Part shown: piece by piece, positions 25,506 to 33,131 of the stretch
Layout of the letters: each line of letters opens with the position of its first letter
Position numbering within the stretch: position 1 is the first letter of the stretch
NCBI RefSeq assembly: GCF_014898155.1
Contig: NZ_CP062938.1
Location: 992,001-1,056,000, forward strand
Length of the DNA stretch: 64,000 nt
Origin: Bifidobacterium eulemuris
Lineage (GTDB): Bacteria; Actinomycetota; Actinomycetes; Actinomycetales; Bifidobacteriaceae
Reading direction: 5' to 3'
Translations under genes and position numbers: made by a program
Notes under the pieces: generated by a model
Told to the model about the DNA's origin: nothing
Seen by the model: only the letters and a program-made list of their open reading frames with translations
Database searches by the model: none

Positions 25506-25549
25506 CGTCATCCTGAGCGGAGGGCACGGCCCGGAGTCGAAGGATCCCC
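25506..25549 (+). repeat. Dispersed intergenic repeat, copy 3 (single arm)
   Basis: One arm only: CGTCATCCTGAGCGGAG then GGAGTCGAAGGATCCCC, ending 7 bp before the stop codon of the peptide-binding protein gene. Confidence 0.8.
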
Positions 25550-25556
25550 ACCACCG

Positions 25557-27206
25557 CTATTCGGTGTAGGTCACGTCGTACAGGGGCAGCAAGGTCTGGT
25601 TCATATTGAACGGGAATCCCTCCACGCCGTTGACCATGGCGGTGGTGATGCGGTAGTTGAACAGCCAGTCGGCGGGCGCGTCCTGGGAGACGAGCGCCGC
25701 GGCCTGAGCGAATTTGGCGTCACGCTCCTCGTCCGAGGTGGCGGCCACGCCCTCGGCGTACAAGCGCTGCACTTCGGCGTTGTCGTAGCCGTAGTAGTAG
25801 TCCGGGTCGGCCCACTGGTAGAAGTCGTGGCTTTCGTTGTGGTCCACCAGCGACAGGTCGTAGTCGTGGTTGGTGTACACGTCCTGCAGCCAGGTGGAGA
25901 ATTCCACCACGTTCACCGTCAGTTCGATGCCGACCTCTTTGAGCTGCGAGCGCAGCTGGTCGCCCAGTTCGGTGCCGTAGGTGTTCGCGTAGGTGAGGGT
26001 GAGCTCCAGCGGATGATCGGTGGAGTATCCGGCTTCGGCGAGCAGCTCCTTGGCTTTGTCCACATCATGCGGGTACAGGTCGGTCAGGTCCTCGTAACCG
26101 GGGTCGAGGCTGGGGATCGGCCCGCCGAGCGCCGTGTCGGCGCCGCCGCGCGAGGCGATGAGCTCGTCGTGGTCGATGGCGTAGCGGATGGCCTGACGCA
26201 CGCGCTGGTCGGAGGTCTTCTCGCCTTTCGAATTGAAGGCGAGCACGTACTTGTCGGTGCCGTCGCCGGCCTGCACGGTGTAGTGCTCGGAATCGGAGGC
26301 GAAGGGCTCGGCCAGGTTCTCGGTGATCGGCGCGAGCACCTGCACGTCGCCGGATTTGAGCGCGTTCACGGCCGCGTTGTCGTCGTTGTAGTATTTGACG
26401 ACCACGGTCGGGGTTTTGGCCGTGTGCTCGCCCCAATAGTTCTCGTTGGCCGTCAGCGTGACGGAATCGTTGGCCACGAATTTCGACACCGTGTACGGGC
26501 CGGAGCCGACCGCTTCGGTTTTGGCGTCATAGTCGGCATCCTTGTCGAACACAAGGCCGGGGCGCCCGGTGAGGGTCCACAGCAGGTTCGAATTCGGTGC
26601 CTCCAGCGTGATGACCACGGTGTTCTCGCCGTCGGCGGTCACGGAGGTCACGCCGTCGAGCGCGTCGGCGTCATGGTACTGCTGGTCGATGAGCTCGTTG
26701 ATCGACCAGGCCACATCCTCGGCTGTGAGCGCGTCGCCGTTGGAGAAGCTCATGTTCTCGTTCAGGGCGAAGGTGTAGGTCAGGCCGTCGTCGGAGACTT
26801 TCCAGCTTTTCGCGATGGCGGGCACGACCTGGTTGTCCGAGTCGCGGCCCACCAGCCCTTCGTACACGTTGCCGATGAGCAGCTGGTCGAGCGCGGAGCC
26901 GGACTGGTTGCGGATGTCGAGATTGGTGGGGGCGAGTTTCAGCCCGATGGTCACGGTGTCCGCGGTCTGCCCGGAGCCGGACGCCCCATCGTCGGATTTC
27001 CTGCCGAATACGGTTGCGCCGATGACGATCGCCACGACGGCGATGGCGGCGACCAGCGCCCACACCCACGCTTTGGGCCCGTGGTGCTGGTTCGGTGATT
27101 TCGCGCGCCCTTCCAGGGTCGCGTCGGTGCTGGCCCCGGCGGCCGGGGTTGTCTTCTGCTCTTCGGTTGCGTCGGCGTCGCCGTACGCACCATGATCGTG
27201 AGACAT
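25557..27206 (-). CDS. Peptide ABC transporter substrate-binding protein, membrane-anchored
   Basis: 549-residue family-5 extracellular solute-binding protein: DTVTIGLKLAPTNLDIRNQS, GNVYEGLVGRDSDNQVVPAI and the conserved RQAIRYAIDHDELI. It is not a lipoprotein: a 46-residue charged cytoplasmic leader is followed by one hydrophobic helix (WVWALVAAIAVVAIVIGATV, about 47-66) with no lipobox cysteine, so it is probably tethered by an uncleaved anchor. AAGGGAGATCC precedes the ATG. First gene of the dppABCDF-like operon. It probably binds peptides, but other family-5 ligands (nickel, oligosaccharides) are possible. Confidence 0.9.
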   Translation of the reverse strand: MSHDHGAYGDADATEEQKTTPAAGASTDATLEGRAKSPNQHHGPKAWVWALVAAIAVVAIVIGATVFGRKSDDGASGSGQTADTVTIGLKLAPTNLDIRNQSGSALDQLLIGNVYEGLVGRDSDNQVVPAIAKSWKVSDDGLTYTFALNENMSFSNGDALTAEDVAWSINELIDQQYHDADALDGVTSVTADGENTVVITLEAPNSNLLWTLTGRPGLVFDKDADYDAKTEAVGSGPYTVSKFVANDSVTLTANENYWGEHTAKTPTVVVKYYNDDNAAVNALKSGDVQVLAPITENLAEPFASDSEHYTVQAGDGTDKYVLAFNSKGEKTSDQRVRQAIRYAIDHDELIASRGGADTALGGPIPSLDPGYEDLTDLYPHDVDKAKELLAEAGYSTDHPLELTLTYANTYGTELGDQLRSQLKEVGIELTVNVVEFSTWLQDVYTNHDYDLSLVDHNESHDFYQWADPDYYYGYDNAEVQRLYAEGVAATSDEERDAKFAQAAALVSQDAPADWLFNYRITTAMVNGVEGFPFNMNQTLLPLYDVTYTE

Positions 27207-27508
27207 GGATCTCCCTTATGCAATTATGTGCGTTTCGTATCATGGTTGGCCGCCCGGATCGGGTCGTCCACCAAGGGATGAGTATAACGCTCACCATAGG
27301 CAGCGCACGGACGGCATGCCCGTTCCCGCCCGTGCGACCCTTTCGTGGGTCTCAAACGAACACGTTTTCGATGAAATCGCCGTGATTTCGCCAAATCGGG
27401 CGATGTGCGATTGTTCGCAACATGTTCGGGAAAGTCGCACGGCCGCAGATCTCACGGCGTTCCGTGCGAACCCTCCCGTATAATCGCATCCAACAAGGGA
27501 GGCAAATC
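27207..27508. other. 302-bp divergent promoter region
   Basis: Separates the leftward peptide operon from rightward coaX. A TATAAT hexamer at 27479-27484 lies just before the coaX ribosome site, without a good -35. No ORF or strong hairpin is seen. Confidence 0.4.
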
Positions 27509-28273
27509 ATGCTCGTCGCAGTCGATATCGGCAACACCAACATCGTGCTCGGATTCCTGGATCGCGATGAGATCGTCGGCACCTACCGCATCACCACCAA
27601 AGCCGACCACACGTCGGACGAGTACGGTCTGATGCTTACGGAATTCCTCGCGATGAGCGGCTACGCTCCACACGATGTGGACGATGTGATCATCTGCTCG
27701 GTGGTACCCAAGGTGATGTACTCCTTCCGCGCGAGCATCGTCAAATTCCTCGAAATCGAACCGATGATCGTCGGCCCCGGCGTCAAAACCGGCATCAACG
27801 TGCGCGTCGACGATCCCAAGTCGCTGGGCGCGGACATTCTGGCGGGATGCGCCGGCGCGTACTTCACCTACGGCGGCCCCGCCCTGGTGGCGGATTTCGG
27901 CACCGCGACCACACTAATCTACGTGGACGGCAAGGGCACGATCACCAGCGGCGTCATCACCACCGGCGTGCGATCCGCCGCCGCCGCGCTGTGGGGGCAG
28001 ACCGCGCAGCTTCCCGAAGTGGAGATCACCCGTCCGTCCTCCATCCTCGGCACCAACACGCGCGACTGCATGCAGGCCGGCCTGTATTACAGCACGCTTG
28101 GCGGCATCGAACGCATCATCGCCCAGTTCCGCGAGGAGATTGACGAACCGTTCCAGGTGATCGCCACCGGCGGCCTGGGGCGTATGTTCAACAACGATAC
28201 GGATATGATCGACGTGTACGATCCCGACCTGATCTTCAAGGGCATGAAGCACATCCACGACCGCAACGCCTAG
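27509..28273 (+). CDS. coaX: Type III pantothenate kinase
   Basis: 254-residue CoaX, catalysing the first step of coenzyme A synthesis with ATP and pantothenate. The N-terminal MLVAVDIGNTNIVLGFLD is the ASKHA phosphate-binding motif. GPGVKTGINVRVDDPKSLGADIL and VADFGTATTLIYVD supply the pantothenate and metal-binding regions, and VIATGGLGRMF the adenosine motif. The start at 27509 has AGGGAGG 6 bp upstream; a longer in-frame start at 27422 has no support. Monocistronic, convergent with the ATPase gene at 28295. Confidence 0.96.
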   Translation: MLVAVDIGNTNIVLGFLDRDEIVGTYRITTKADHTSDEYGLMLTEFLAMSGYAPHDVDDVIICSVVPKVMYSFRASIVKFLEIEPMIVGPGVKTGINVRVDDPKSLGADILAGCAGAYFTYGGPALVADFGTATTLIYVDGKGTITSGVITTGVRSAAAALWGQTAQLPEVEITRPSSILGTNTRDCMQAGLYYSTLGGIERIIAQFREEIDEPFQVIATGGLGRMFNNDTDMIDVYDPDLIFKGMKHIHDRNA

Positions 28274-28294
28274 CTTGCGCTTCACCGCCGTCGA

Positions 28295-29452
28295 TCATCG
28301 TGTCAGCCAATCGGCGGCGCTCACCACGTGAACACCCTTCGACTGGAAACTGTCGGCGACACGTGCCACCACATACCGTTCGTCTTCCGGGATGCCGAGT
28401 TGCGCGACCACAGTACCAAGGCTTTTCGCGAAACGGTCATGGTAGGTCTGACCAGACTTGATTTCGACCATCCGCGGGTGACGCATATCCGTATAGTCGA
28501 GAAGATCCACTTCGACTTTGCTGTCGTCTCGATAGAACATGAGTCGAGGTTCCCGGCCCTGGTTGAAATACCGCTTCATGGTTTCGGCAATGATCAGATT
28601 CTCGAACACCATGCCCAGATGCGGGGACACCAACAAATCCTCAAGAGCATCATATCCCAGCAGATGGCAGAGCAATCCGGTGTCATAGAAATACAATTTG
28701 GGGGTCTTGGTCAGCCTTTTACGGATATTGGCCGCATACGGCATCAAAGAGAAAGTGATGTAGCTAGATTCCAAAACAGACGTCCATGAACGAATGGTCG
28801 CCGCAGCGACCTCAAGTTCATTCGCCAATTTCGAGTAATTGACAAGATTGCCGGCATTCAACGCGCACAAACCAAGAAAACGGCGAAAAGCCGTAAGATT
28901 ACGCACGTCCAGATACTCTCCGACATCACGCTCGATGTAGGTGTTGATGTAGTTGCCGAAGAACACGTCATATGGCATTCCCGTGTCGTACAACCGCGGA
29001 TAGCCGCCACGCAGCATAAAGTCGTCGGAGGAAAGCGACGGCGAATCCCGCAGAGCCTCCTCATACGACAACGGCAACAACTTCAACAGTCCCACACGCC
29101 CGGCGAGCGATTGGGTGATGCTGTTGAGCAGCAGGAAATTCTGCGAGCCAGACAGCACATATTGCCCTACCGCACCACGTTCATCGGACACCACTTGAAT
29201 CATCGAAAACAAATCGGGAACATGCTGGACCTCATCGAGGATGAGCTTTCCAGAACGATTCCGGATGAACCCCACTGGATCTTCCAAGGCGGCGGTGCGC
29301 AACTGGGGATCCTCGAGATTGAGGTATTCGTAATCCTTGAACACGCTTCTGACCAGCGTGGATTTTCCGCTCTGTCTGGGGCCTGTGACCGAAACCACAG
29401 GGAACCATTCAGAAAGCTGTTTCGCGCAATCAGCCAATATTCGAGGTATCAT
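28295..29452 (-). CDS. AAA ATPase with DUF4143 nuclease-like C-terminus (COG1373 type), ATPase 1
   Basis: 385-residue protein. N-terminal AAA domain: MIPRILADCAKQLSEW, Walker A TGPRQSGKST, Walker B KLILDEVQHV, sensor YVLSGSQNF. The middle is helical (YINTYIERDVGEYL). The C-terminal DUF4143 region contains FENLIIAETMKRYFN, then KVEVDLLDY and MVEIKSG, an arrangement like the D...ExK core of PD-(D/E)XK nucleases. ATG at 29452 matches the usual start of relatives; 29476 and 29467 are in-frame alternatives, and 29476 lies inside the adjacent 23-bp repeat. Physiological role is unknown. AT content is higher than in its neighbours, suggesting acquisition. Confidence 0.82.
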   Translation of the reverse strand: MIPRILADCAKQLSEWFPVVSVTGPRQSGKSTLVRSVFKDYEYLNLEDPQLRTAALEDPVGFIRNRSGKLILDEVQHVPDLFSMIQVVSDERGAVGQYVLSGSQNFLLLNSITQSLAGRVGLLKLLPLSYEEALRDSPSLSSDDFMLRGGYPRLYDTGMPYDVFFGNYINTYIERDVGEYLDVRNLTAFRRFLGLCALNAGNLVNYSKLANELEVAAATIRSWTSVLESSYITFSLMPYAANIRKRLTKTPKLYFYDTGLLCHLLGYDALEDLLVSPHLGMVFENLIIAETMKRYFNQGREPRLMFYRDDSKVEVDLLDYTDMRHPRMVEIKSGQTYHDRFAKSLGTVVAQLGIPEDERYVVARVADSFQSKGVHVVSAADWLTR

Positions 29453-29471
29453 CGCCCATCCAGCCATTGTG

Positions 29472-29563
29472 CCCATAATCTGTAAGTAGACAATACCATA
29501 ATTGATAAATAGAAATCACCATAATTAATAAGTAAAAACCACCATAATCTGCAAATAGCATTG
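29472..29563 (-). repeat. Four 23-bp tandem repeats at the start of ATPase 1
   Basis: Four perfectly phased 23-bp units begin at 29472, 29495, 29518 and 29541, each starting (A/C)CCATAAT followed by an A-rich segment. On the gene strand each unit ends ATTATGG, and the unit nearest the gene contains an in-frame ATG. The array ends 20 bp before the preferred start codon, so it lies in the promoter or 5' leader. Confidence 0.85.
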
Positions 29564-29715
29564 AGATTCATCAGTAATTTCAACGTTTTTGGGATGTGAA
29601 GCCAGTTCGACCGCCCCAACTCGAGTCAGCCCGCCGCATCAATCGAATTGCCCCGTCTCCCGAACGCCCGTACCGTGAGTATCGACAAATCAGGCAAGAC
29701 GAATCCGCCTTATAG

Positions 29716-31140
29716 TCACTGGATGGTGAAGCCCTGATTGAAGCCGTATTCCTCCAAGTCCTTCTGCCAAAGGGCGATGCCGTCGGCGAGGCTGATCTTC
29801 TCACCCGGGTGCTCCAACGATTCCAGCGGATCGCCATGACTGTCCGTCCGGCCCTGCTCGATGGCGTTTTCGCGCGCCTGATACGCGTGATAGGAGCTCG
29901 ACCAGCGGTAGGCCCGCCCCACGGTGGATCTGAAGTCGCTGCGCGCGTACACCTCGAACGGCAGATACTGGTAGTCGGTGGAGACGTTCTCCGCCGCCTG
30001 CGCCAGCACCTCGTTGAACCGTTGTCCGCCGAAGTAGGCCACGTCGACGCCGCGCGAATCGCGGATGGTGGTTCTGCTCAAAAAGTCACGGCTGTTCAGG
30101 GTGGCGTTGTCCGCGGGGAAGGCGCCGCCGTCCACGCGCGTGGAGATGCCTTCGGTGCTGTGGGTGACGAATTCCACGAAACGGAACGCCGCATCGGGTT
30201 TGCGGGTCAGCTGCAGCACGGCCAGCGCGGAACCGCCGTTCTCGGCATTGGCGGGTTGGCCGTCCGGTGTGGGCATTTGGGTCACACGCCATAGGCCCGC
30301 GGTGCCGGGCACGTCGGCGAGCAGCAGCGAGGGCATCCACGCGCCGGAGAACACGGAGGCGATGGTGCCGTCGCCGATGCCTTCCTGCCAGTCGTCGGAC
30401 CAGGTCTGCGAGCGCGTGTCGATCAGGTCCTCGTCGATCATTTTCTGCCAGAATTCGGTGAACGCCTGCACGCCCGGATCGTTCTCCAGATCAATGGTCA
30501 CGGTTTTGCCGTCCGTGGAGGTATGGAAGGGCTGGCCGCCCGCCAACCAGACCATCGCGTCGTAGAAGCTGGCGTCGCCTGCGTCGGCGGCGATGTATAC
30601 GCCGATCGCTTTGAGTTTTTTGGCGGCCTCATAGTAGTCATCCCAGGTTTTGATCTGCTCGGCGTCCACGCCGGCCTGGTCGAACACGTCTTTGTTGTAG
30701 AAGAACGCCATGGGGCCGGAGTCCATCGGCAGTCCGTACACGCGGTCGGCGAGCTGCACGGACGACCAGGTGCCCGGGGTGAAGAACTCGGAGTATCCGG
30801 AGGTCACACGGTCGGTGATGTCGAGCAGCTGGCCGGAGACCGCGTACTGCTGCAGGGCGAAGTATTCGAGCTGCACCACGTCGGGGGTGCCGTAGCCGTC
30901 CTGGATGGCCGTGTTGAGGTTGTCGTAGCCGCTGATGTCGGTGAGTTCCACGCGGATGTCGGGATTCGCCGCTTCGAACTGTTCGACCACGGCCGCCATG
31001 CTCGGCTCCCACGACCACACGTTGATCACGGTGCGGTTGTCGACCGCGGACGCGGCCCCGCAGCCCGCAAGGCAGACGGCGAGCGTGACGGCGGCGAGCG
31101 TCGTGGCCAGTCGTTTGAGTCTCCGTCCGATAATGCGCAT
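29716..31140 (-). CDS. Extracellular solute-binding lipoprotein (family 1, carbohydrate)
   Basis: 474-residue lipoprotein. Signal peptide and lipobox: LATTLAAVTLAVCLAGC, with the acylated Cys near residue 27. The mature region shows family-1 sugar-binding features: VINVWSWEPSMAAVVEQFEA, GTPDVVQLEYFALQQYA, MAFFYNKDVFDQAGV, SVFSGAWMPSLL. GAGGGC precedes the ATG at 31140. No cognate permease or ATPase gene is adjacent; it stands between two COG1373-like ATPases, so it must use distant partners or be a remnant of a larger locus. Confidence 0.9.
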   Translation of the reverse strand: MRIIGRRLKRLATTLAAVTLAVCLAGCGAASAVDNRTVINVWSWEPSMAAVVEQFEAANPDIRVELTDISGYDNLNTAIQDGYGTPDVVQLEYFALQQYAVSGQLLDITDRVTSGYSEFFTPGTWSSVQLADRVYGLPMDSGPMAFFYNKDVFDQAGVDAEQIKTWDDYYEAAKKLKAIGVYIAADAGDASFYDAMVWLAGGQPFHTSTDGKTVTIDLENDPGVQAFTEFWQKMIDEDLIDTRSQTWSDDWQEGIGDGTIASVFSGAWMPSLLLADVPGTAGLWRVTQMPTPDGQPANAENGGSALAVLQLTRKPDAAFRFVEFVTHSTEGISTRVDGGAFPADNATLNSRDFLSRTTIRDSRGVDVAYFGGQRFNEVLAQAAENVSTDYQYLPFEVYARSDFRSTVGRAYRWSSSYHAYQARENAIEQGRTDSHGDPLESLEHPGEKISLADGIALWQKDLEEYGFNQGFTIQ

Positions 31141-31240
31141 GCCCTCGAGTCTACCCGGTGCCCCGGGCCGGCCTCTGCCCTCCGATCCGTTTCGCCTCAA
31201 CCCGCACATACGGCATCCGAACGCCTCGATTACCTTCGGC

Positions 31241-31359
31241 ACACACTTTATGAGCCTTGGACCCACTGTTTTTTACATTTTTATGAGCCTTGATGAGGAC
31301 GAATCGCACACTTTTATGAGCCTTGAACTCCATCCATCCCACACTTTTCTGGACCTTGA
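31241..31359 (-). repeat. Orphan array of four 33-bp-period repeats
   Basis: The core ATGAGCCTTG begins at 31250, 31283 and 31316, with a degenerate copy CTGGACCTTG at 31349, a spacing of exactly 33 bp. Upstream of each core is CACACTTTT or a variant; the remaining roughly 13 bp differ per unit. The array lies downstream of ATPase 2 and upstream of the solute-binding lipoprotein, with no ATPase gene at its expected side. Confidence 0.85.
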
Positions 31360-31475
31360 TATAAAAGTTCAACAAAAGACATTCCACAGCGAAAGTCGAA
31401 ATCGCCCAGCAGACCGGATTTCACGAAGCTGATTTCGCAACAGTGAGACGCATCTCATCAGCCAAAAGCCGCTAC

Positions 31476-32837
31476 CTACAGACAGAAGGCCATATACAGC
31501 GGCAGATACACGCGCCCGTCTTTGACGTCCATCTGCTTGGGGTGGACCACATATTGCACGCCGACGCGTTTGCCGAATTTCGCACCGAATCGATCCAATG
31601 ACGTGGTGCCGTACTGGCGCGGGGATTTGACCTCAACCGGACTGACGCGCGGTTTCATCGCGGCGTCGGCATACGGACGGATGATTAGGAAGTCGATTTC
31701 CATGCGTTCCTCGTTCCCCTTTTGCCCCGATTGGGTGTAGAAGAACAACTTGTGCCCGTTGGCCCGCAGCATCTGAGCCACAATGTTCTCCGTGAGCATG
31801 CCCTCATTCAGCCCGATGTCACCGCGAAGCACGGCACGATACACATTTTCGTCGGTTGTCGCGCCGTCGGCGAACGCCAAGGACACCAACAGTCCGGTGT
31901 CCGCCATATAGCATTTGAGCGATGTCTGTTCCATACTGAGCGACAGCCCCACAGAGGGATCGGCGCAGGCGAAACAGAGGTTGGCGATACGGGCATCGGC
32001 CAACCAGAAGAAGGATTCCTCGTAATCACGCATGCGAGCGCTTTTGCCCAACGAGCTTAACGAGAACCGCTTCTCATGCTTGGAGAGTTGCCCCGGAATC
32101 CCGTCGAGCACGGAGGCGACTTTGAATTCATATCCACGCGCGAACCTTGCCACATCGTTGCGGTAGAGCTCGAGAATGCGCCGTTTGCTGGCATCCACAG
32201 GGGCGAACTTCCGCTGTTCGACGTAGATGCTCACGGGATCCGGCATGCCTCCGACCAGCATGTATTCTCGCAGCAGCCCCATCGCACGTCGATGCAATCC
32301 GTCAGGCAGCGGTTGCGACGCCGCGAACTGGCGACGAATAAGGTCTGCGAGCTGTCGTTGCCCCATCGCCCACAGGAATTCCTCAAAGTCCATCGGATTC
32401 AGATCCATGGACTCCTCTTCCGAAGGAATGACGATATCTTGGACGTTCTGCCTGATGGATAGCAGCGAGCCGGTTTCGATGTAATCGAAACGACCATCCG
32501 CAACCAGATATTTGATCAACCCACGCGCTTCGGGGAACATCTGCACTTCGTCGAACACCACCAACGTGTCCCGCTCATACAATTCGACGCCATAGTATGT
32601 CGACAGGTAAAGGAACAGCGTGTCCAAATCCGTGCGATAGTCGCGGAAATACTGACGCACCTCCTCGGTGGCCTGGAAGAAATCGATGAATAGGCACGAA
32701 CGGTATTCCTGTTTGCCGAATTGGGCGACCAACGTGCTCTTGCCCACACGACGCGCCCCCTCCACCATCAGAGCTGTTTTGCCATGACTGGTGTTTTTCC
32801 ACTCCACCAACCGTTGATACGCCTTACGTTCCAGCAT
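31476..32837 (-). CDS. AAA ATPase with nuclease-like C-terminus (COG1373 type), ATPase 2
   Basis: 453-residue protein, distinct in sequence from ATPase 1 but with the same plan. Walker A is EGARRVGKST (about residue 26), Walker B LVVFDEVQMFPEA, sensor IETGSLLS. A helical middle with FEEFLWAMG follows. The C-terminal nuclease-like region has TENIVAQMLRANGHKLFFYT, MEIDFLI and VSPVEVKSPRQYG, giving E...D...ExK spacing. ATG at 32837 has GAGGTGGGGC directly upstream; an in-frame GTG at 32858 lies within the adjacent 33-bp repeat. Flanked by repeat arrays on both sides. Function unknown. Confidence 0.83.
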   Translation of the reverse strand: MLERKAYQRLVEWKNTSHGKTALMVEGARRVGKSTLVAQFGKQEYRSCLFIDFFQATEEVRQYFRDYRTDLDTLFLYLSTYYGVELYERDTLVVFDEVQMFPEARGLIKYLVADGRFDYIETGSLLSIRQNVQDIVIPSEEESMDLNPMDFEEFLWAMGQRQLADLIRRQFAASQPLPDGLHRRAMGLLREYMLVGGMPDPVSIYVEQRKFAPVDASKRRILELYRNDVARFARGYEFKVASVLDGIPGQLSKHEKRFSLSSLGKSARMRDYEESFFWLADARIANLCFACADPSVGLSLSMEQTSLKCYMADTGLLVSLAFADGATTDENVYRAVLRGDIGLNEGMLTENIVAQMLRANGHKLFFYTQSGQKGNEERMEIDFLIIRPYADAAMKPRVSPVEVKSPRQYGTTSLDRFGAKFGKRVGVQYVVHPKQMDVKDGRVYLPLYMAFCL

Positions 32838-32855
32838 GCCCCACCTCACCACCAA

Positions 32856-32972
32856 CACGAAATGCAGAACTTTACACCTCTAAGGATACACGAAATGCAG
32901 AACTTCAGTAGACGTTTTTCGCACGAAATGCAGAACTTTGACATCCGGATTTCACACGATATCCCGAACTTC
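32856..32972 (-). repeat. Four 33-bp-period repeats at the start of ATPase 2
   Basis: An 18-bp core CACGAAATGCAGAACTTT (last base T or C) starts at 32856, 32889 and 32922, with a degenerate copy at 32955, exactly 33 bp apart; the 15-bp interval is different each time. The innermost core ends 18 bp from the preferred ATG of ATPase 2, and its terminal CAC is the complement of an in-frame GTG. Confidence 0.88.
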
Positions 32973-33032
32973 AGCACACAAGGCGACATCAACGACGTGA
33001 ATCACACATTCCCAAAAGCAAGAACCGCGCAT

Positions 33033-33108
33033 GTCATTCCGAGCGAAGCGAAGCGGAGTCGAGGAATCTCAACAGCACGTGAGATCCCTCGACTCCGCTC
33101 GGGATAAC
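33033..33108. repeat. Dispersed intergenic repeat, copy 4 (two arms)
   Basis: GTCATTCCGAGCGAAGCGAA with GGAGTCGAGGAATC, and the inverted arm GATCCCTCGACTCCGCTCGG ending in GGATAAC. It sits between the repeat array of ATPase 2 and the end of the GH88 gene. Confidence 0.8.
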
Positions 33109-33131
33109 AAGGGGAACAGTCGGACGGGAGG

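Noticed and set aside
31241..32972. 33-bp-period arrays as CRISPR arrays
   Set aside because: Only four units each, intervals of 13-15 bp are too short for spacers, cores degenerate at one end and no cas genes are near.
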